From Profundicola sp964553105 (GTDB taxonomy: Bacteria; Bacteroidota; Bacteroidia; Flavobacteriales; Weeksellaceae): a DNA stretch of 11,287 nt. Below, piece by piece: positions 5,626 through 11,287 of this stretch. The notes under the pieces are model-generated. The model was not told where the DNA came from and searched no databases. It saw only the letters and a program-made list of their open reading frames with translations. The first letter of the stretch is position 1. Every line of letters begins with the position of its first letter. Location: positions 1 to 11,287 of the forward strand of contig CAZKJO010000058.1 of NCBI GenBank assembly GCA_964553105.1, read 5' to 3'. The translations under genes and the position numbers were made by a program.

Positions 5626-8600
5626 CTAATTTAATGAGAAATTAATAAAATCAATATCACTCAGAGCATCTAGAAACTCTCTTTGAATGTCAACTTTTGT
5701 ACCAAGTGCTTGTGCTTTAAAAGTTTTTCTTAATTCTTTATCTCTCAAATTGACCGTTAATTTTTGATGACCTTTGTGTTCGGAAACAACTTTTAGCAAT
5801 TGCTGAAGTAATTCTTCGCTTAAGACATTAATATCTAGGTTTAAAGTAACTTCTTTAGCGTTTTTCTCAATTACTTCTGAAAGTAATTCGACATCTTTTA
5901 TATTGACAAATATTTTCTTACTCCATTGATTCTCGGAAATTTCTAACCTGGCAAGAACCATTTGATTGACTTCCAAGAAAGGTTTGAGTTTTAAATATTC
6001 AGCACCAAAGACTCTAAATTCGTAACTATCTGTGTAATCATTTAATGTAATAATTCCGAATTTACTGCCGTCTTTGTTGGACGTGAATTCTTTTGCATCT
6101 GTGATGATAGCACCCACTTTTACACTTTTCCCAACCAATCTTTTTAAATCACCGTTTAATCTATTGAGTTCAAAATTGGTAAAAAAATTAATTTCATTTT
6201 TAAACTTATCTAATGGATGAGCCGAAATATAAACACCAACTACTTCCTTCTCTTTATTTAAGGCATATACCTCTGGCCATTTTTGACAGAATGGCACTTC
6301 TGGTGGTTGAATAGTATCTTGCATGGTTTCCTCTCCAAATAAAGAGATTTGATTTTCATTCCCACCTTTTTGAGTCGCTTGACCAAACTTTACGATTTTT
6401 TCTAAAACCGTCATGCCATTTTCATCTTCATAAAAATATTGACCACGATGATATTTGTCTACATCGTCAAAAGCTCCAGCTAGTATTAAATTTTCTAGTG
6501 TTCTTTTGTTTACTTGACCTAAATCGACACGTTTAACAAAATCAAAAATGCTTTCGAACTTACCGTTCTCTCTTCTTTCCTTTACAATAGATTCAACAGC
6601 ACCAGCTCCAACTCCTTTCACAGCCGCCAAACCAAAGCGAATCGCTCCCTGTTTGTTTACATTAAAGAATAAGTTACTCTCGTTTACATCTGGACTCAAT
6701 ACAGGAATCTCTAAGCGATTACATTCTTCCATAAAGAAAGAAATCTGCTTGATATTGTTCATGTTATTGCTCAAAACAGCCGCCATAAACTCTGCTGGAT
6801 AATGAGCTTTTAAATAAGCAGTTTGAAAGGCGACATAAGCATAACATGTCGAGTGTGATTTATTAAATGCATATTGCGTAAATGCAATCCAATCCTTCCA
6901 AATTTTGTCTAATACTTTCTCAGGATGACCATTTTCTTTTGCTTGTTGCTTGAATTTAGGTTCAAGTTCAGCCAGTGGACCTAGTAGTTTTTTACCCATT
7001 GCCTTACGCAATGAATCGGCCTCACCTTTAGTAAAGTTGGCCAATTTCTGCGAAAGCAACATTACTTGCTCCTGATAAACGGTAATTCCGTAAGTTTCAG
7101 ATAGATATTCCTCCATTTCTGGTAAATCATACTGAATTTCCTCTCGACCATGCTTTCTGTCGATAAAGTTGGGAATATAAGCCATCGGACCCGGTCGATA
7201 TAGGGCGTTCATGGCAATTAAGTCATCGAATTTATCGGGTTTTAGTAACTTTAAGTTACTCTGCATTCCAACGGACTCATATTGAAAGACACCAGTGGTT
7301 TTACCTTTTTGGAAAATTTCTTCATAAGTCTTTGCATCATCTAATGGGAAATCATCTGGAATTAACTCAACACCTGAGGTTTCCTTAACTAACTCCACTG
7401 CATCCATAATGATGGTAAGAGTTTTAAGACCTAAGAAGTCCATCTTTAGCAAACCTGCATTTTCAACAACAGAGTTATCAAATTGGGTTACGATTTGATT
7501 TTCGGATTTTTCTTTTGAATCTCCACTTTTCTCCTTAGCAACTGCCACTGGAATTAATTCCCTAATATCTGTAGGCGTAATAATCACTCCACAAGCATGA
7601 ACACCTGTATTTCTAATACTACCTTCAATTACTTTAGCTTGCTGAATAATTCTAGACTCCTCGGTGTTGTCTTTGTAGATTTTAATTAAATCCATAACAT
7701 CACCAATCTGATCGCTATTGAATTTTTTCTTTATTTCATTCTCATCCAAATCTAACATCTTGTTTAATTTGGCATGAACTTTTTTGGCAATTCTGTCTGT
7801 GTCAGATAAAGGTAAATCTAATACACGTCCGGTATCTCGTACGGCTGACTTTCCAGCCATTGTACCATAAGTAATGATTTGAGCTACCTGTGAACTACCA
7901 TATTTATCCACTACCCATTGAATAATAACATCACGGCCACGATCATCGAAATCGATATCAATATCGGGAAGTGAAACCCTATCTGGATTTAAGAAACGCT
8001 CAAATAGTAAGTCATATTTAATAGGGTCAATATTGGTAATCCCAACACAATAAGCCACGGCAGACCCAGCCGCTGAACCACGACCTGGACCAACAGAAAC
8101 GCCCATTTTTCTAGCTTGTGAGGTAAAGTCTTGTACAATTAAAAAATAACCAGGATATCCCGTTTTTTCAATGGTTTCAAGTTCGAAATCTAGTCTTTCA
8201 GAAATTTCCGGGGTAATTTCACCATATCGGGCTTTGGCGCCTTCATAAGTCAAATGGCGCAAATAATTATTTTCACCTCTTACACCGCCATCAATTTCAT
8301 CTTGTGGATCTTTAAATTCATCTGGAATATCGAATTTAGGAAGTAAAACTTCATGTTGAAGTGTATATGGTTCGAACTTTTTAATAAAATCCTCAAAATT
8401 ACTAATGGATTCTGGAATGTCCTCAAAAAGCTTCTCCATTTGAGCTTGAGATTTAAAATAAAATTCATTGTTTGGGAATCCAAACCTGAAGTCTCTACCT
8501 CGTCCGATAGGTGTATATTGTTTTTCACCATCTCTCACACACAATAAAATGTCATGTGCTTCTGCTTCTGATTGATCTAAGTAAAAGGTGTTATTTTGTG

Positions 8601-9978
8601 CTAAAATTTTAACCTCGTGTTTTCTCGCAAATTCTATTAATACATTATTTACGTGATTTTCTTCCTCTAATCCATGTCGAATTAATTCAACATAAAAATC
8701 ATCTCCAAATTGCTCCTTCCACCAAATAAAAGCTTCTTCTGCTTGAGTTTCACCAACATTCAAGATTAAATTTGGAATTTCACTCGATAATGCGCCAGTA
8801 GTGGCGATTAAATTCTCTTTAAATTTTAAAATTACCTCTTTACCAACACGCGGAAAGCCCATATAGTAACCGTCCGTGTAACCTGTTGAAGAGATTTTAG
8901 CCAAATTATGATATCCCGCTTTGTTTTTTGCTAGTAAAACTTGCGTAAATCTACGATCTGGATTGTCTTTGGTAAATTTCGTTTGTTGATATCTTTCAGA
9001 AACATAAACCTCACAACCAACTATAGGAATGATTGGGTTTTCTCTGTCTTTATTCAATTTTTCTGCTGCTGCAATAAAATGAAATGCACCCATCATATTC
9101 CCCATATCGGTCATTCCAACTGCAGGCATGTTTTCTTTAATAGCACGTTCTACAAGTTCATCTACTTTAGTTGTAGCCGATAGAATAGAGAAGGAGCTAT
9201 GGTTATGGAAATGGAAGAATGGTGAGTCAATAGCAGACTTTAAATCTTCTTTTGATTCAAGATTTAAAGAAATATCAGTTTCTGCAAGGCTATCAGCGAT
9301 TTGAGTTCCTACCTCAATATCATAAGGTTGTATAACATCGGGAAAATGCTCTTTGAAAGCAGCATAATTTTCTGGTGTAAACTTAGTTAAGGAAAAAGGT
9401 ATTACTTCTAATCTTACAAGCTCAAAGAAACAACGTGCGGTTGCATTGACATCGGCCGCAGCGTTGTGGGCTTCATCGAAAGGTGTTCCAAAAAGTTTGT
9501 TGTGTAATTCTGAAAGCGTTGGCCATTTAAATCCTCCACCACGTCCTCCAGGAATCTGACAGTAATTAGTGCCTTGATCCTTCGTATCGATGATTGGAAG
9601 ACTCGTTAAATTTTCTGTAGGTAGTTCTTTTCTGAACATTTCCGCCCCTGCGATATTGATATCAAATTCAATATTATGACCAATAATGATGGTGTCAGGC
9701 GTAAGATGACTTTCAAATTTATTGATAATTTTAACCAAATCTTCACCTTCTGCAATAGCTTTCTCAGTAGAGATACCATGAATCTTGGCCGCATTAAAAG
9801 GAATAGTATATCCTTCGGGTTTAATTATATGGTTGTGGTTCTCTATCAGCCTACCTTGTTCATCGTGAATTTGCCATGCCAATTGTACCATTCTTGGCCA
9901 GTTTTCACTGTCTGATAAAGGAGCATTAAAATTCTTTGGTAATCCAGTCGTCTCAGTATCAAAAATTAGGTAGCGCAT
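5626..9978 (-). CDS. dnaE: DNA polymerase III alpha subunit with fused N-terminal proofreading exonuclease
   Basis: This 1450-residue replicative polymerase is longer than E. coli DnaE (1160) because of an extra N-terminal domain. Residues 1-190 form a DEDDh exonuclease like DnaQ: Asp7 and Glu9 (FDTETTG), Asp106 (HNIEFD), His171 and Asp176 (HNAAAD). A PHP domain starts near 254 (HFHNHSSFS). The polymerase core has GPGRGSAAGS (630-639), catalytic Asp672 and Asp674 in PDIDIDF, Asp847 in KMDFLGL, YRPGPM near 927 and FNKSHS near 1038. A helix-hairpin-helix region lies around 1115-1170, then QISLF (1210-1214), a good sliding-clamp binding peptide, and an OB fold at about 1285-1365. All catalytic residues of exonuclease and polymerase are present, so proofreading is probably built in. 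The ATG start sits four residues before the first exonuclease strand and has no Shine-Dalgarno. TAACTTTA about 60 bases upstream is one base off a TAnnTTTG box. Confidence 0.97.
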   Translation of the reverse strand: MRYLIFDTETTGLPKNFNAPLSDSENWPRMVQLAWQIHDEQGRLIENHNHIIKPEGYTIPFNAAKIHGISTEKAIAEGEDLVKIINKFESHLTPDTIIIGHNIEFDINIAGAEMFRKELPTENLTSLPIIDTKDQGTNYCQIPGGRGGGFKWPTLSELHNKLFGTPFDEAHNAAADVNATARCFFELVRLEVIPFSLTKFTPENYAAFKEHFPDVIQPYDIEVGTQIADSLAETDISLNLESKEDLKSAIDSPFFHFHNHSSFSILSATTKVDELVERAIKENMPAVGMTDMGNMMGAFHFIAAAEKLNKDRENPIIPIVGCEVYVSERYQQTKFTKDNPDRRFTQVLLAKNKAGYHNLAKISSTGYTDGYYMGFPRVGKEVILKFKENLIATTGALSSEIPNLILNVGETQAEEAFIWWKEQFGDDFYVELIRHGLEEENHVNNVLIEFARKHEVKILAQNNTFYLDQSEAEAHDILLCVRDGEKQYTPIGRGRDFRFGFPNNEFYFKSQAQMEKLFEDIPESISNFEDFIKKFEPYTLQHEVLLPKFDIPDEFKDPQDEIDGGVRGENNYLRHLTYEGAKARYGEITPEISERLDFELETIEKTGYPGYFLIVQDFTSQARKMGVSVGPGRGSAAGSAVAYCVGITNIDPIKYDLLFERFLNPDRVSLPDIDIDFDDRGRDVIIQWVVDKYGSSQVAQIITYGTMAGKSAVRDTGRVLDLPLSDTDRIAKKVHAKLNKMLDLDENEIKKKFNSDQIGDVMDLIKIYKDNTEESRIIQQAKVIEGSIRNTGVHACGVIITPTDIRELIPVAVAKEKSGDSKEKSENQIVTQFDNSVVENAGLLKMDFLGLKTLTIIMDAVELVKETSGVELIPDDFPLDDAKTYEEIFQKGKTTGVFQYESVGMQSNLKLLKPDKFDDLIAMNALYRPGPMAYIPNFIDRKHGREEIQYDLPEMEEYLSETYGITVYQEQVMLLSQKLANFTKGEADSLRKAMGKKLLGPLAELEPKFKQQAKENGHPEKVLDKIWKDWIAFTQYAFNKSHSTCYAYVAFQTAYLKAHYPAEFMAAVLSNNMNNIKQISFFMEECNRLEIPVLSPDVNESNLFFNVNKQGAIRFGLAAVKGVGAGAVESIVKERRENGKFESIFDFVKRVDLGQVNKRTLENLILAGAFDDVDKYHRGQYFYEDENGMTVLEKIVKFGQATQKGGNENQISLFGEETMQDTIQPPEVPFCQKWPEVYALNKEKEVVGVYISAHPLDKFKNEINFFTNFELNRLNGDLKRLVGKSVKVGAIITDAKEFTSNKDGSKFGIITLNDYTDSYEFRVFGAEYLKLKPFLEVNQMVLARLEISENQWSKKIFVNIKDVELLSEVIEKNAKEVTLNLDINVLSEELLQQLLKVVSEHKGHQKLTVNLRDKELRKTFKAQALGTKVDIQREFLDALSDIDFINFSLN

Positions 9979-10175
9979 AGTATTATTAGTAGGTAAGGAG
10001 TAATATTAATAGGTGTGATTTTAATTTAAAAAATTGCAACTAAAGTTAATCAATTAAATTTAAAAATAAGAGGCAAGTATTCCTTCAATCTAATATAAAA
10101 ATAGTTGAATATGATTATGTATAATAAAAAAAGAATATCTATAAAAAAGAGCGATTTATTTAATTATTACAGCCT

Positions 10176-10214
10176 AAAAAACGCAAACCCATCCAATATT
10201 TTGAATGGATTTGC
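10176..10214 (-). terminator. Intrinsic terminator of the amidohydrolase gene
   Basis: The minus-strand RNA forms a 14-bp stem (arms at 10201-10214 and 10183-10196) with a four-base loop, followed by G and six U. Two of the pairs are G-U wobbles in this strand; in the plus-strand RNA the same positions would be A-C mismatches. The structure is therefore tuned to minus-strand transcription and starts 17 bases after the stop codon. Confidence 0.85.
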
Positions 10215-10230
10215 ATGAGAAGTTTAAATT

Positions 10231-11211
10231 TTATTTTTGAATACCTAATACTTTCAAACCGTTTACGGTAGCGATATCAGATAATTTTTCAACATCGTAG
10301 TAATGACAAGATTCTAACATTACTCTCAACTCAGTCCATAAATCTCCATCAGAGAATGGCTTATAGATATCGTTGATGTTATCTGTACCAAATGCAACAT
10401 TAATTCCGTGAGGAATCATTTCGTCAACTGGCGTTACAGAGTTATGACTTGGTGCTAATCTTTCTGTACGATTATGGTCTATCCATGCAGTAGGACAAGA
10501 AATTACATGTAAATCTGCCTCTTTCATTAGATCATATAACTCGTATCTATATTTTTTTGGATGAGCAGCAACTGAAATAGAGTGAACAGCTGTCACTTTT
10601 CCTTGCATTCCGTGCTCAATAGTTTTATGTGCTAATAACTCAGTTTCTTTTTCTTCGTCTGTGTTAAACTGATCCACGTGAACGTGAACTAATTTACCTT
10701 TGTTTTTAGCCGTTTCCATTAAGATATCTAAATGCTCTTCTTCTTGACCGAAATCCTTCGCAGGTAAACCTCCAATAATGTCAACAAAATCAGAAGACAG
10801 GTCGAACCACTCTTTTGCTTTTGGATCGATTACTCCTTTCAAAACTTGGTTCGCAAAACGAATCTCGATGTCTGAACCAAAGTCCTCTTTAATTCTTCTT
10901 GCTGCAATCATACTTTTGTCTTCCATTACGTCGTCAACGTCAATGAAAGTACCTACTGCTTGTGCACCTTGTTTTAGGAATAATTCAATCGCTCTCGCCA
11001 TACGATCATAAATAGTTTGAACTGAAGAGTTTTTCTTCATTTCATCAACTAAATGCCATTTTTCCTTTAAGTAAGAATTGGTAAAAGAGAAGGTGTCTTG
11101 TTGAAGTGAAAAAGCTCTGTCTAAGTGTGCATGACAATTCACCCAACCGCCTTTTTCTTTAATTCGTTGGATTACTGCTTCTTGTGGATTAAAATAATGT
11201 AAATCGCTCAT
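10231..11211 (-). CDS. Cytosine-deaminase-like amidohydrolase, substrate unknown
   Basis: The protein is 326 residues from the ATG at 11211. It is a metal-dependent TIM-barrel hydrolase of the amidohydrolase superfamily (COG0402/CodA-like). Visible metal and active-site motifs, numbered from this Met, are HAH in VNCHAHLDRAF (His27, His29), HVHVDQ (His176, His178), VTAVHS (His210) and AFGTDN (Asp277). The order and spacing resemble E. coli CodA (His61, His63, His214, His246, Asp313). Gln181 lies where CodA has catalytic Glu217, so cytosine deamination should not be assumed. A longer frame opens with TTG at 11235, but that codon abuts the TAnnTTTG box (11237-11244) and would precede the predicted transcription start, so the ATG is preferred. 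No signal peptide: cytoplasmic. It appears to be a single-gene unit with promoter and terminator. Superfamily is confident; the substrate could be a pyrimidine, pterin, triazine-like or other cyclic amide compound. Confidence 0.88.
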   Translation of the reverse strand: MSDLHYFNPQEAVIQRIKEKGGWVNCHAHLDRAFSLQQDTFSFTNSYLKEKWHLVDEMKKNSSVQTIYDRMARAIELFLKQGAQAVGTFIDVDDVMEDKSMIAARRIKEDFGSDIEIRFANQVLKGVIDPKAKEWFDLSSDFVDIIGGLPAKDFGQEEEHLDILMETAKNKGKLVHVHVDQFNTDEEKETELLAHKTIEHGMQGKVTAVHSISVAAHPKKYRYELYDLMKEADLHVISCPTAWIDHNRTERLAPSHNSVTPVDEMIPHGINVAFGTDNINDIYKPFSDGDLWTELRVMLESCHYYDVEKLSDIATVNGLKVLGIQK

Positions 11212-11236
11212 ATTATGCTTTGAAATTAAAATCAAC

Positions 11237-11244
11237 CAAATTTA
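11237..11244 (-). promoter_or_regulatory. -7 box of the amidohydrolase promoter
   Basis: The minus strand reads TAAATTTG, a full match to the Bacteroidota TAnnTTTG box. The expected TTG about 19-20 bases further upstream is not clear; only T-rich sequence is there. Transcription would start near 11230, leaving a leader of about 20 bases before the ATG at 11211. This position decides the start codon in favour of that ATG. Confidence 0.6.
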
Positions 11245-11287
11245 CGGCTTTGTATCTGTTTAGAAAAATTAGTTGGAACTATTATTT

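Noticed and set aside
6548..6802. Plus-strand open frame of 84 codons inside dnaE, and similar ones at 8353, 8941 and 9676
   Set aside because: All are antisense to a full-length polymerase with intact motifs and have no promoter box or domain of their own.
9979..10175. Gene or regulatory RNA between dnaE and the amidohydrolase terminator
   Set aside because: About 200 bases of very AT-rich sequence with no open frame, no convincing hairpin and only a near-match (TAACTTTA) to a promoter box.

Overview
The window is an AT-rich stretch of a Bacteroidota chromosome, most likely order Flavobacteriales. Four things point there: a secreted protein ending in a type IX secretion (T9SS) sorting domain with a YPNP motif, promoters of the Bacteroidota type (TTTG, 19 bases, TAnnTTTG), a DnaE polymerase with a DnaQ-like exonuclease fused to its N-terminus, and few Shine-Dalgarno sequences. 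Every supported gene is on the minus strand, so transcription runs from high to low coordinates.

Right end (11244 to 9976): a cytosine-deaminase-like amidohydrolase with its own TAnnTTTG box and a strong intrinsic terminator. It has a Gln where E. coli CodA has its catalytic Glu, so its substrate is open. Next is dnaE, the replicative polymerase with built-in proofreading (exonuclease, PHP, polymerase, clamp-binding peptide, OB fold), followed 95 bases later by thioredoxin (trxA) and a hairpin terminator. A LamG-like T9SS cargo protein comes after that terminator.

Middle (4214 to 3520): two tRNA-Asp(GTC) genes with identical 74-base sequences. Each has its own promoter, a related leader of about 65-70 bases and its own terminator. 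They look like an old tandem duplication of a whole transcription unit, in which the flanks drifted and the tRNA did not.

Left end (3392 to 1): a tight run of three DNA-repair genes: a metallo-beta-lactamase/beta-CASP exonuclease, an ATP-dependent DNA ligase of the PP_1105 type, and the first 256 codons of a DEXH-box helicase of the Lhr-Core type. This is the known bacterial four-gene repair cluster (helicase, ligase, exonuclease, metallophosphoesterase). The fourth gene is expected just beyond base 1. The exonuclease starts with TTG and the helicase with GTG.

I do not see an undescribed system. The best leads are the repair cluster with its odd starts, the duplicated tRNA-Asp units with a conserved leader, and the amidohydrolase with the altered active-site residue.
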